The position numbers and the translations under genes were made by a program. A stretch of DNA of 64,000 nucleotides from Sarcomyxa edulis. Taxonomy: Eukaryota > Basidiomycota > Agaricomycetes > Agaricales > Mycenaceae. The number at the start of each line of letters is the position of its first letter. The stretch's first letter is position 1. Under the pieces are notes generated by a model that was not told the DNA's origin, made no database searches, and saw only the letters and a list, made by a program, of their open reading frames with translations. The DNA lies in contig QUOL01000002.1 of assembly GCA_009761415.1 (NCBI GenBank), positions 744,001-808,000 on the forward strand. The letters run 5' to 3'. Positions 35,394-46,900 of the stretch are shown here, piece by piece.

Positions 35394-35625
35394 TTTTGAT
35401 GTGCCAGTGGTGGGGTATCTCCGTTTGTTGGATGTACCTTGACAATGTATTCTATGTGTAGTAAGGGAGTGTCTCGATGTTTGAGCGGGCAAGTATAGCA
35501 GGACAAGACTAGAGTTTGCAGTCTGTGAACTACACTGAGATATTCGTGGGTCAAGATTTTTTTGAAGTTTCCCACCACTTCCAGCTCAATGATTTCACTC
35601 ATTCTCACTACAACGACTTCTGAGG

Positions 35626-36130
35626 ATGGCTGAGCTCTTGCATCCAGTGGACTTTCATACTGCAATTTACCCTGATATTCCATTATCATCCAGCCCTAGT
35701 CACTCGCTCACATCTCGACCCGGGACCCATCTTTGCTTCGACGGCAGTCAGCTCAACTTGCTCAACCTCCCTTCTTCTGCTTCGGGTCGAGAAAAAGCCA
35801 GCGTAGACTATATTTCTGAAGAAGAAGTACATGCTTGTATACGTATAAGTCGTTTGAAGGTGAGTCTGGGATTGTCTAGCATCGTTACAAGTAAAACCTC
35901 GACTCGTTCGTGTCATGGACCTATTCTTTAGAGCTCAGTGCCCTTTTTACTCTGGAGGTTCTGCAGAGACTTGAATTCTGATAGGCCTCGCAAGAAAACA
36001 CAACGAAAGTTCTTTGTATCCGACCCCGTTAGCACCTCAGGCGCCTGGCGAGGCTACACATGCGTCTTCAGGTGGCGACACACTCTCCCCTCGCACTTGG
36101 CTCCTTTTCCCCGCAAGGAGCATAGATAAC
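35626..36130 (+). CDS. Small hypothetical protein (uncertain)
   Basis: The first exon, from an ATG at 35626, reads MAELLHPVDFHTAIYPDIPL and ends ACIRISRLK before a GTGAGT donor at about 35861. Two acceptors around 35930-35935 give either a Trp/Arg-rich end closing at 36128, or a short end (LSALFTLEVLQRLEF) closing near 35983. No family was recognised; the second option looks more protein-like. Confidence 0.4.
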
Positions 36131-36899
36131 ATACGCATACACATTGTTTAACACCATCGTGAAGTACAGATGCCCTGCGCTCGGATTGCTTGCTGGTAAT
36201 CGGGACAGTGGAGTGAGTTTTTGTGGTTCATCTCGTCAATCCCACAGACACGCTATGTCTGCATGTTTCATTTCCAATCCAGCGTAGCATTTTCCGTGTT
36301 TTACCACCGGTCAGCTTTTACTTGGTGCATCGAGGATTCGAGTGAGTGGCCGTCTTGCTTGATTTTTTGTCGTTTGACTCTTGAGCGTTGCTTGAGCGTT
36401 GACTTGGGTCGATGCAGAAGATACAATCTTTCTGTTCACAAGAGCATGTTCTCGAGCTCCCCTTCAGCTTGCGAGGGCTGGAGACACATATTTTGCATGT
36501 TCTGGAAGCGCGTTGAACACGAAACGCGTAAAGCGCGTGATTCAGGCGCGTTTACCCCTTTTGGATTTGCTGAAATTTTGCCTCCTTTTGCTTCCGCTAT
36601 GTGGTGGATCTCCGAACAAGTTCAACGTCGCGTTTCAAATCAAAATATATCTTATCCATACGCAATCAGATACGATTTAAGCTCGCGAACGGTGAGTCGG
36701 GCAGTTTGTTGTCTGTTGATGTCGCTTTGGCCCTCGGATTATGCCGAAATCGGCAGGGTATAAATTCCAATTCCCGCCACTTCCCTCTCTTCACCTCTTA
36801 CCACCACAATCTCCCTTTCCCCAAGCTGCTACGTTTCCCCTCCCAGGCTCTCTGTACTGACCCTCTTCTTCACTTGTAACACCCACTCATATGTTCTTC
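36131..36899. other. Gene-poor transition region
   Basis: Overlapping + strand frames of 180 and 93 codons are present, Cys/Ser/Phe-rich and without recognised motifs. No gene is called. Confidence 0.35.
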
Positions 36900-39800
36900 T
36901 CTCATTCATGTGTTTGTTCCAACTCACCACCAGGCCGCCACCGTCTCCTAGTGGTTGACAGTCAACGGTAAGCCTCGTTCATCATGCCCGCTGTGTTTAC
37001 TTCTCATGTGATGAGTCTCTCATACCCCCTCTTGCTGTCAACTTAGATCCACGAACCTTTTTTTCGTTGGTTGTGTGCCACTCCCCACACGGATATCACT
37101 CTGTTTTTGGTTCATCCTAGCCTCCCTCTCGTCTCGTTATGGATTCTCTACTCCCCATCGATGCCAGTGTGCGTCTCAAGATCTATTTCTACTATGGCGG
37201 GCAGTGTAGGCATCTATTGGATCCTGGGCAGGGCGTCGTATTTTATTGGTGGCTGACGGTCATCGGTGCGCCTCGGACCGTGTCTTGTTTCTCTTATCTT
37301 GCCTTACTGATGTCTTTTTCGGTCTCTCTCGAAGACTCGCTTCCTTCGAAGACCGCAGCTCACTCATGCCACCATCATGCCAATCCTTGTTGTTCCTCAT
37401 TTTTGTTGTGTCTCTTCTTGTCGTTGAAATCTGGGATCGTTCTCAACATTGTGATCCGCTATCACGATTCACGAGCGTCAACGGTCAATTCCCCGGCCTC
37501 CGACTTTGTCTCTCCCCTGGTTGTTCTTGGCTAGCTTCATCAAGACGTCAATACTTCGACCATGAAGAACACCGTCCGATGATGTCCGCGCCTTTATCCC
37601 AACAAGTGCTAGTCTTTGCCTGGACGTCTGGCTGTGCGATTGTTTTGATGGGGGATCAGCTTCTCGTCCTGTGTATTGCTTGCTTTGTTTGGCATTCTTC
37701 CCTCTTCGGCTCTGGCCTCTCCTTAACACCCACTCCCCAGCGCAGTGTGCCAAATTGATCGAGGTCGCCGTTCGCTCGTCATTTGGGTCATGTCTTGTGG
37801 TCTTGTGCGTCTTGTTCTCAATCGTGCACTCAGTGGGCGTTCGTGGCAGCATCGATATTATATCTCTGATTATTCTTTGTCTCGTTTCTCTGGTGGGAAG
37901 GGATCTGTTTGTTAGGAAATGGTTCGTACTATCTCAATAGTATATGTTATCTTGATTGTTAACTCCCCTACACTCTATCTAGATCTCCCATCATTGGATG
38001 GCTCCGGCCATCCAACGTTTCCTCATTGTCTTGCCACACCTCTGTTCTGTCACATTTGCTGTGTTTTTTCTCATTTTCGCGTGTCCGTCTTGTCTATCGA
38101 AGTGTCATGTCCGGCCGTGGCTCTTTCTTGCGCGCTTTATGTATTCTGCGTCGCTGTTCTTTCTTGCATGTCCCATCTCTCTTTATGTCTCGACTTTCAA
38201 GAGCCTTTGCTGTTCTTTCCTTGTTTCTTTCGACCCTGCTGCTGGGCCTTGGCTTCCTCTCTGGTGTGCGGGGGCACCGCCCCCGTGAGGCTGCATCTGT
38301 TTTCAGCTGTTGGTTTTTGTCAACAATCCTGTACGTTTCGGCAGGTGTGTCAACTCACCGGCGTTCCCTCAATGGACGCTTGTCATCATTCAAAAGTGTT
38401 TGGGATCCTTGTGCCTCCGAGATCTTATATGTGCCGTAGACTTCATTTGCTTGTCCGGTTCATCAGGAGTCTTGTGTTCCCGTCGTCCCTTGTTGGGTAC
38501 TCAGGATGTTCCTTTTGGCCCTTCGCTCCTCGTTGCCCTACGACTTCGACGATGTTACCTCTAGCTATGGCTGGCGCTCTTGCTTGTATCGAGGGCTTCG
38601 CTTATCAGGACCTCCACTTCGACTTGCTTTCGACCTGTACCTGTCGAGGTTCGCCTTCGATGGAGTGGACATCAAGAGCGAAGATGAACAAAGACTTCCA
38701 GAAGGACTCGTCATCAGGATTCGGTGAATCATCAAGGCCACGTCATCTTCCATCAAGGAGCCTTTTTTTGCTCCATAGGACGACAATGAGGAGGATCAAG
38801 CTGTATTATAAACCATATCTGCATGCCTTGTTCCCTCGGGCGTCCTTCCTAGCACGTTGTAGTGCACATTGTTTCCTTGTCTGTGTCCTACGTTTCTTCT
38901 AGTCCGGCGCCATGTTTTGTCCATCTGGCACGCTCTCTGTTTCGGATTCCTCGGTGCTCAGTTTCTGATGGATCGTCCTCTGTTCCTACCTGATTGTGAT
39001 GATGCCGTGTCTTGGCTACTCGCTGGCTCTGGTCTGCTTGTCTCGACGATTTCTTTCTCTGCTTCTATGTCCAACTGTCATGTGTATATCTCTTTGTTCA
39101 GGATCTTTTCTCGATTGTGGGGGCAGGGTCCATCCCTCGTGAGTCTTGCACCGTTTTATCCATCGCATTTGTACTTACTAACCAGCCTACACATTCTCCG
39201 TAGATCTATCGGGGGAGGATGATATCCTCCCCTTGTTGGATTTGACTGTGCATGTGGTTTCTCCCGCTGTTCATCTCACCGGCGCCTTGTTATGTGCCGT
39301 GGTCTTTTGTCTGCATGTCCTTCGTATGTGATGATATCCCTTGGTCTCATTGAGGTGCAAATGACCTGCCTGCGTGCTTTGTCAACCTTTTTCGGGTTTC
39401 TCTGGCCTTTTGTCCAAGGCAGTCATCGATGTCGGGTCGTTGTATTGTCCCACTCACAGTTGTCCTCTGTGACCCATTTTTCTTGCATGTGTTGCGTGCA
39501 TTACGTAGTATCCCTTGTGTTCGAGGCTCCTATCTGGTCTGTGCTCTACGGTCGGGTCGATAACCTTGCTCGCTGGCTCGCCTTTGCCTGAACTTTCGAT
39601 CGCTTCGCATAACAGGTCTTCGTCGACAACTGTCCATTACCTTTGGTCTTCTATCAACAGCCTCACTGGTTCTCGCTGGTCTACTGCGGCGAGCAATATT
39701 CTCCTTTCTTGCCGGCTGTCTCTTCTGTGAGCCTGCGGCCGACTTTGTCTCTCTCAGGTGCGCCGTTCTGCGAAGGCTACCACGGCGCCCCGGGAGGTCC

Positions 39801-40780
39801 GTCTCGTGTACTGTCCACATTGGCTTTTCTCGCATGCCCGTTCCGAAGTGCACCAGTGTTCAGGGAATTATTGGGAGTGTATCAGGGACATCCCACTTTT
39901 GAATCCGCGCGGGGGTAATCCCGGTGAGTCTGGATCCCAAGCATCGTCCTCGATTCTTTCACTTACGAGCCTATAAATTATCCAGTAGGACAGCTATGTA
40001 GGTGGACCTTTGTCCTCCTTATAAAGTGGGTCGTCATGTCCGAGTATCTGCGTGCGCTCTTTCTGCTCACTAGCCGAATAGAATACGGATAGGCCTATTG
40101 GGCGTAGCGCAGCCCTTGTCATTGGCATCTGGTGGCTACTCTACTATTGCCGGTCTCCCGACACTTTTTGGCTTGGTCAGGCGTCTACATCTCGGCCTCT
40201 CGTTGGTACCGGGTTTTTGTGCTGGGTGTTCTACTTGTTCATGCTGCAACCTGTATCGTGCATCTGCCTTGTTCGTCCTCCTGTCTGCCTGGCTCCCGCG
40301 TTGCTGTCTTTGCCTCTTGTACTTCCCTTCGGTCATTGGTCGTCGCCTTGTGCGTGCGTTGCTTGGATCTCAGCTTCCGGTGTCTTTGCCCTCCATTGAT
40401 GACGTGCAGGAGTAGGGCCCCCCGTGAGCTCTCAACTTTCCATTGTCAACAGGCCTACATGTTATACGCAGGCCCGCCACTCGGGAGGTATATAGCTTTC
40501 TTGGATTCTCATGGAAAGCTTATTCTTGAGCTCGAGAAACTCCTTCAGCATCGCCCTTCTGGTCAATATGTGGTCCCCTCCCTGCGTTGGGCTCATTTGT
40601 TCCTCGCGTCTATCTCAAGCTTTGTTTTGCTTCCGTTGTGCCTCTGTCACACTGTCTTCCGAGTCCTCGTGTTCTCTCTTGCTCTTCTGTTGACCTGCTG
40701 TTTTTGACTCTATATGGCTCCTGGATCCCTGGGCATCAAAGAGCCAACTCTTTAGCTTTCACCGTGGAAGGAAGAGCCGA
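36900..40780. repeat. About 3.9-kb T-rich (A-poor) stretch, possible degenerate element
   Basis: The + strand is strongly T-over-A biased: 38041-38100 has 5 A and 30 T, and 38161-38220 has 7 A and 27 T. Long frames on + encode Leu/Ser/Cys/Phe-rich sequences, as expected from the bias alone. No reverse transcriptase, integrase, transposase or terminal repeat was recognised on either strand. An island at about 38560-38830 has balanced composition and encodes FDGVDIKSEDEQRLPEGLVI before stops. Short GC-rich inverted repeats followed by GTGAG recur at about 38270, 40415 and 40845. This may be an eroded mobile element, a pseudogene array or a long non-coding transcript. Confidence 0.4.
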
Positions 40781-41139
40781 ATGATCAACTCACGTTGCGA
40801 CCTTTGGCAATGATGTTCCCTTGCCGTTGGCCTTTGTTCGGGGGGTATGGTGCCCCCGTGAGTGTCTGTTTGTATATCTCTTTGGTTTCTCACTAACACA
40901 CCCACATACCCGTCTCTTCTAGTCTGGATGCAATGCAGTCTGTCGGTTCGATGATCCATTTTTTGATGTTTAGTCCTCTTAGTCGCAGATTCGAACGACA
41001 AATGAGAACTGTTTATATCATATATCCATAAATCTCCAGCAATAAATATTCTTTGAGATTGAAATCGTGAAGCTACAAGTGGACTGTGGTCATCCGTCCA
41101 CGATCGATGATCGATGATCAGTCGGTGCACGCGTTAGCA

Positions 41140-41165
41140 CGCTTCGAAATTCGAATTCGAAAGGT
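41140..41165. promoter_or_regulatory. TTCGAA-type palindromic cluster upstream of the small membrane protein
   Basis: TTCGAAATTCGAATTCGAA is an overlapping palindrome about 150 bp before the start at 41314. It could be a dimeric factor site. The spacing does not match a heat-shock element exactly. Confidence 0.3.
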
Positions 41166-41313
41166 TCCGGCTCGAGGCTGCATTTTGCAGCAGTAGCTTT
41201 CTTGTTCTTTTCTTCCACGTCGGACGACCTGCGAGATTTTCAGTTCGAACAACAACCACTCTTTACTCCAGCCAGACAGTGATCATACCCCGTAACCCAA
41301 CAACATTCACGAA

Positions 41314-41643
41314 ATGTCCAAGCCTACCCCTGCATCTCCACCTCCAGCTTACACCGACTTGAACGTTGGTGCCTCATCATCTTCCGGGTTTACAGAATCA
41401 AACGATTTCAACTCAGTGGCACCCCCGCCACCGACCCAATCAGGGTTTGGGCCGACTCCTCTATTCCAGCAGCAGGCAATCCTGCTGCCGTATTACGACC
41501 CCCGCTCCCCCCATTCTATCGCTTTGGCTGCCTCAAGGGCGAGATGGAGGTTCTTCGAGGCGGCCGTGTGGGGGATAGGACTATGGATGGTGTGCATGGT
41601 GATTGTCGGTTATGCGTTCGAGGAAGGAATGGGACAGGAATGA
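41314..41643 (+). CDS. Small PPAY-motif single-pass membrane protein
   Basis: This intronless frame encodes 109 residues. Near the N-terminus PPPAYTDL contains a PPxY motif, the ligand of WW domains such as those of Rsp5/Nedd4 ubiquitin ligases. A Gly/Ser/Pro/Gln-rich linker follows. One hydrophobic helix lies near the C-terminus (AAVWGIGLWMVCMVIVGYAF). The layout suggests a membrane adaptor for ubiquitin ligase recruitment, but that is inference. Small proteins of this kind are common in Agaricomycetes and poorly studied. Confidence 0.72.
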   Translation: MSKPTPASPPPAYTDLNVGASSSSGFTESNDFNSVAPPPPTQSGFGPTPLFQQQAILLPYYDPRSPHSIALAASRARWRFFEAAVWGIGLWMVCMVIVGYAFEEGMGQE

Positions 41644-42426
41644 TACGCTGGACACCGAGCTTGGACTACGGGTGTTGGTGAGTCTATCTCTTTTTGAACC
41701 GCTCTATCGCACGTCAATAATCTCGCCACCTCACGGTTGTTCACCTAGCTTTCTTGGAGAACGATTGCAATACGTGGTGACTGATATATACGACCTAATG
41801 AACTTGTGAGTGTCTCTCAAGAAACCCCGGGTCTGCGCTGAATGCCAACGATCACGCTGTTTGCAGTATCTACAAACTATGTCGCAGACATGGACGAACA
41901 CTTAATGCATGCATCACGATACATTCTTGACCCCATTTTGCGTGATGTTAACTGGCAGAAAGTCGATGATGCAAATGGCATCATGATGGTCCACGCAAGT
42001 GAGGATGGGCCTGGTACTGACAAGGCAACGAACCAAGGCCGAAATCCGAAGTTTTCCCAGAAATCCGGGCTGGGAGGACGTTTGGATACATGCTTATAGT
42101 CAACTAACTATCTAGACTCCAACAGGCACATCAATCCTAAGACCTCTTGATCTCACGAAACCCGACACACTCGCGGTCTAGGTACTGACGGTAAACTCGA
42201 GATGAGCTACTCAACTAGGTAAGGATTTCGTTGGCTCTGTACATCTCCTCTCCGCTAATTCCGACGGATCGTAGGAGGCCTGTCTCGAGTCTACACAGAC
42301 CTTTAGTCTTGACCCGGCACGACGCGTATACTCCCTAGGACGACTCGTAAACTGGCTTACTACTCAATCATTGACCTCTATATAAACGGTCCTCTCAGTC
42401 TTGTACAATCCCTCAGTTAAAGCACC
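41644..42426. other. Intergenic region with one unassigned 85-codon frame
   Basis: A + strand frame (41842-42099) includes MDEHLMHASRYILDPILRDV, which reads like protein but has no supporting exons or known family. The rest shows only a TATATAAA-like box near 42377, about 50 bp before the NmrA-like start, which could serve that gene. Confidence 0.35.
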
Positions 42427-43805
42427 ATGCCACGCATCATCACAGTTTTTGGAGCTACTGGAAAACAAGGTCAGTGTAAAGTTGTCAACTACTTCACATT
42501 GATATTCATTCGTTTCTACATAACAGGGGGCTCTGTCGTGAGCGCCCTCCTCGCCGATGGGACGTTCACGCCTCGCGCAGCAACACGCAACCCCGATTCT
42601 GAGGCGTCCAAGAAGCTGAAAGACCGCGGCGCCGAGATTGTTCAAGCTGACTTATCTGACAAAGACTCTATCAAGAAAGCTATTGCTGGCAGTGAGGGTG
42701 TATTCGGCGTAGGCTACTGGCCCTCGTTCATCTCTATCCGAGCTAGATTGACGAAGATAATCGATGTCAGGTCACACTCTTCGACCAACGCAACCCCGAG
42801 AACGAGATCGCTCAAGGAAAGAACCTAGTCGACGCTTGCAAGGAAGTTGGGATACAAATATTCGTTTGGAGGTACGCCTTGTGTTCAGATATCTAATTAG
42901 TGTGATGCTGATGTGCTCGGTGTCTCTGCAGCTCGTTACCTAGCGCCACAAAAATGTCGAAAGGAAAATACCAGCACGTCAGTACTTATGATAGTAGGTA
43001 TATTCCGACATTGCAGATACTATTCTTGCCGATGTCTTGCTATTTTTGCAGATAAAGCTTCGATCGACGACTACCTCAAAGCCTCGGGAATTCCCCATGC
43101 AATCCTGCACACTGGTTAGTCAATCGTCAAGATTCCTTGCTCTCAAGTCTGATATGCAGCGAATAGGCGGATTTGCGGAGAACATATGGAAGTGAGTAAT
43201 GCTTTCATTATCCTACAATCGTGTTCGTCTCTAACCGTTCTATCGTTTAGCATGCAACTCCTCACCAAAGTCAATACTCCTTCCGGCCCCTCCTATGTAT
43301 TGACCATCCCACGGTCGACCCCGACGTCCACCCAAACACTTACCTGGATCACCAAGGACATTGGGCAGTGTGCGGTCGCTCTTTTCAAGAACTATAAAGA
43401 TTGTCCAAATGAAATATTAGGCCAAACGTTCGTTGTGGCGGGTCAGACACTTACAAATGAGGATTTGGTCAAAATCCTTGAGAAAGGCGCGTTGTATCTC
43501 GTCTTGATTGTCTTTGGCTAACTTCTGTATCGTGACTATAGCTCTTGGTAGACCAGTCACCTTCCAGACCTTTGAATCAACGGGAGTGACTATGATAGAT
43601 GAAATGGTACGTATCTTATCGCAATGCTCATGTGCGATCATTCTTGACCAGGTCAATTCATTGTTTTCGAACGTAGTTTGACTTCTCCCATGAATTTGGC
43701 TATCGCGATTCTATTATTCCCGACCCCCGTCTCGTCGCGTTGGGAGTCAAGTTTGGTACTATGGAGCAATTTGCAGAAGAGGAGGTTAAGCCTCGGTTTA
43801 TTTGA
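42427..43805 (+). CDS. NmrA-like NAD(P)-binding protein
   Basis: NmrA-like proteins are atypical short-chain dehydrogenases; some sense redox state and regulate nitrogen genes, others are enzymes. The N-terminus has the nucleotide-binding motif ITVFGATGKQGGSVV across an intron. Following blocks are RAATRNPDSEASKKLKDRGA, EIVQADLSDKDSIKKAIAGS, VTLFDQRNPENEIAQGKNLV, IFVWSSLPSATKMSKGKYQH, ASIDDYLKASGIPHAILHTG and GFAENIWN. The C-terminal part reads ITKDIGQCAVALFKNYKD and ends EEEVKPRFI. Eight or so exons are joined by short introns, one exon being only a few codons. A TATA-like box lies about 50 bp upstream. It is next to a glutaminase gene, so a nitrogen link is possible but unproven. Confidence 0.9.
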
Positions 43806-43912
43806 TGGAAAGTTGAAGTTCTCGACACTAGTTGATTATCCGCACCAATATTGTTGAGACTATGTATTTCGGACAATATATAGCACTAGGCACATGTGTA
43901 GGGAGGGAGTAT

Positions 43913-46900
43913 CTATATAGTCAATATCAGATGCAAGATTGAAAATACATTAAATGGCCGCTGAGCTGATGATTTCGCCTTGCTAGTAGAAGTAGTAGTA
44001 GTAGTAGAGGAAGATTGAGAAGGAGTCCCGTCAGAAACGGTCGACGAAGGATCATTACTTTCGAAGACGACACAATCAGTATTTTTGGGAATGGATTGGA
44101 CAGGTAAGCACTTACAGAACGAGCTATTTGAAACAGATGAGTTGCATCAGAAATGGAATGGCAGAGAGAAAACTCGTTTCTCACCAATGCCAGATGACCA
44201 CCAACGACAGGCCGTGCTTTGAATTTCTCTGGTGCGCCATTATTAGCATCGTACCAGTCTCCAAGGGGCAAATTGCTAAGTCCACTTGAGGCCCATTTCG
44301 TCACGGAGCTGATGAACATATCGCGCGTTGTCGTGTCATTGACGATGCTGGCTGTCCATATTGACCAACCTGCGCAACCAGAAAGAAGAAAGATCGTCAG
44401 GAAACATGGGAGAGGAGGATCTATACGTTTCGTTACAAGGAAGGACTACCTGATAACGTGTAAGTGTTACTAAAATGAGACGGTCAGATCAATAAGCTAG
44501 ACGAAAAGCATGGTGACCATACCGAGTGTCTAGAGGTACTCCGTATGCATCTGTAAAGCAGTTGTAACACGGGGTCATCTTGGAGGCTACCCTAAGACGT
44601 ACTCATAACAGAATTATACCATGCCGTTTCTAGAATAGAAGAAAGATATCGGTCGGAACTATCGACAATGAAGAAGGAAAGAAAAACTCACGCATGTCAT
44701 ATACTGAGGAAGGGAAAATATTGGTTTGCAGTAGTTTGTCCGCCATTAGATTGTACGCAAGACCCCAGCTACAGATGGCCTGAGCTTCAACGTATAAGTT
44801 GCAGAATTCAGAAAAGAAGCTCACCTGGGGTTATTTCCGTACTAGATTGGTTGCCACATACATACATGAGAAACAGAAGGAAATATGAAGACAGACCCTT
44901 CTTACCGAGAGTGTCAGGTGACCCCCATTTCCGCTTGACGTACTGCTAGTAGCCAATGCCTGCCACTGGGATGCGTACGACGCGGAAATCGACTAGAAAA
45001 CGAAAATACAATCAGTGTACATCATGGTGTACTCGATCGAACGGAGAGTTCACATTGTATTTTGCGCTGGTATCAATGTCACCTAGTAGTTGAGCAATCT
45101 CTGACATAGCTCGGATGCCAATTATACCTTTTCGAGGAGAGTAGAAACACTTGAATATAGCGAGTCAACGTTATTTAGATCAGATGTAAACATGCCTTTG
45201 ATGGCAAGATTAGTTTGATTAGCAAGCGGACCTGCGAAATTGTCGGTGCTGGGTTGAAGAGGTGGAGCTAGAGAATTCTTGATCAGAAACTGTGCCCATT
45301 GGTCAAGAAGCTTTGACTGGCACGAGAGACATGTCAGTCAGATCAGAATGCCGCACAACGATATCGACGGAAGGGCTGCTGACATATCGAGTGATAAGGG
45401 ACTGGTCTCCCGTCTTTTGTGTATAGCTTAGCACCATTATGAGCATATTCCCGCATTCTGGAAAGAGTGACGTCTCGTCAAACCTGCGAGTCGTCGATAG
45501 CCAAATGAAATGATGTGGATAAACCCACCTTCGATTGGCATCGCTAAATCTTGGCCGTCATTGTGGCCTGTAGCCTTTGGATAGTTTGGACCTGAGATAC
45601 ACTTAGTGTGTTGGCATGCCATATGTCAAGGAAACTTCAGAGACGTACCTATCATTTCTCAAGTAAGATGGCAAGGAGATAAGGATTCAAGCTTTTGAGA
45701 TTGTACACTCACCAAGATCGTGCACACTATACTGATTAGGATATTGGCCCGTTGCTAGCAAATCGATTCAGATGACGAGGGATGGACGTATCCACCAAAA
45801 GCGATTGCACTGACCTTGATATTCCAAAAGTGGGGTCAAGAGATACTTTCCAAGGGCCGGGTCAATGTACAGAAACGCTGGCCACGCTGGAAATATAGAA
45901 TCGACGGTGTTTATACTCTGCGAGCTCCTGTCATGAGCGAAGTACACTCAGAATTCGAACGAACCGCGTACGGTGGAGCTAGAAATTTCTGTCATAGAGC
46001 AATGGGTCAGGAGGTTGCCATTGTTTCTAGCACAAGAATGATGTACCTTTGATGAAGCCCAGGACATCACTAGTGTTCCACGATCCATCATCGTTCTTCG
46101 ACACGGTGAGTTCCAAAGCGCCCAAGGCTTGTCTGACAGACAACGCAACGATCGATGCATAGTCGTCAGATATCTTGGTCGCATCATTGCTGATTTGTAC
46201 ATCGAGAGCGTTAGCTCTGTCAAGGGCAGCGGGGTAGTCTGCGAGAAATGAAGCGAGCTTATTGGGGGGGATTAATGAGGCGCGGATTTGCAAAAAAATG
46301 CATGAGACATACAGCGTCAAAGGGAGAGGAAAATTGGCTCAGATAATAAAGACTTCGATTTTGAGCGGCTCCGTTTGCGGTGATGTATTCCACGGCGGGA
46401 TCGCGGGAATGCCCGATAGCGAACACAGTAGCATTGGCCGTTCCTGCGGCTGAGACTGTTCCCAAGTCGCGGGCAAATGCAAAGACAGGCCATTCGTAGC
46501 TGATAACTCGAAAGTCCGTGTCGAGGGTGTTGAAAAGAGTACCGTTACGGAGAAATTGAGAGCGAACGACGACGTCCTGTCCGGTCTGGAATGTGATCCC
46601 CGGTAACTGGTGTATATATATCTCAGAGTCCAGAGTGGCATGAGTAGGATGAGGAAGTAGAACACACAGTCAAAGTCGAGTAGAAAGCTGACCCATCTGG
46701 TGACGAAGGACATCGGATTAGTAGATCCGAACGTCAGTTGGAGGAATCCATCAGAGCTCACATTGTGTATGCTCATTGAGTTCTACAAACGTAGAAGGAG
46801 TCTGTAATTGGACGTGATGGGTAATTATAGATGCATCCCCGAGTTCCGTGGACCAAGTGCAATTCAGAGAGCTATCACCAGAGGTCCATTCGGCACTAAT

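Noticed and set aside
37919..38902. 327-codon + strand open frame in the T-rich region
   Set aside because: It is Cys/Leu/Phe/Ser-rich throughout, as expected from T-rich composition that rarely forms stop codons, and has no recognisable domain or supporting splice pattern.
41144..41162. Possible heat-shock element
   Set aside because: GAA and TTC units are adjacent or separated by one base instead of the regular two-base spacing, so it is reported only as a palindrome.
43979..44006. Trinucleotide microsatellite (AGT-type)
   Set aside because: It is within the last exon of the glutaminase gene and encodes its Ser/Thr linker, so it is treated as coding.
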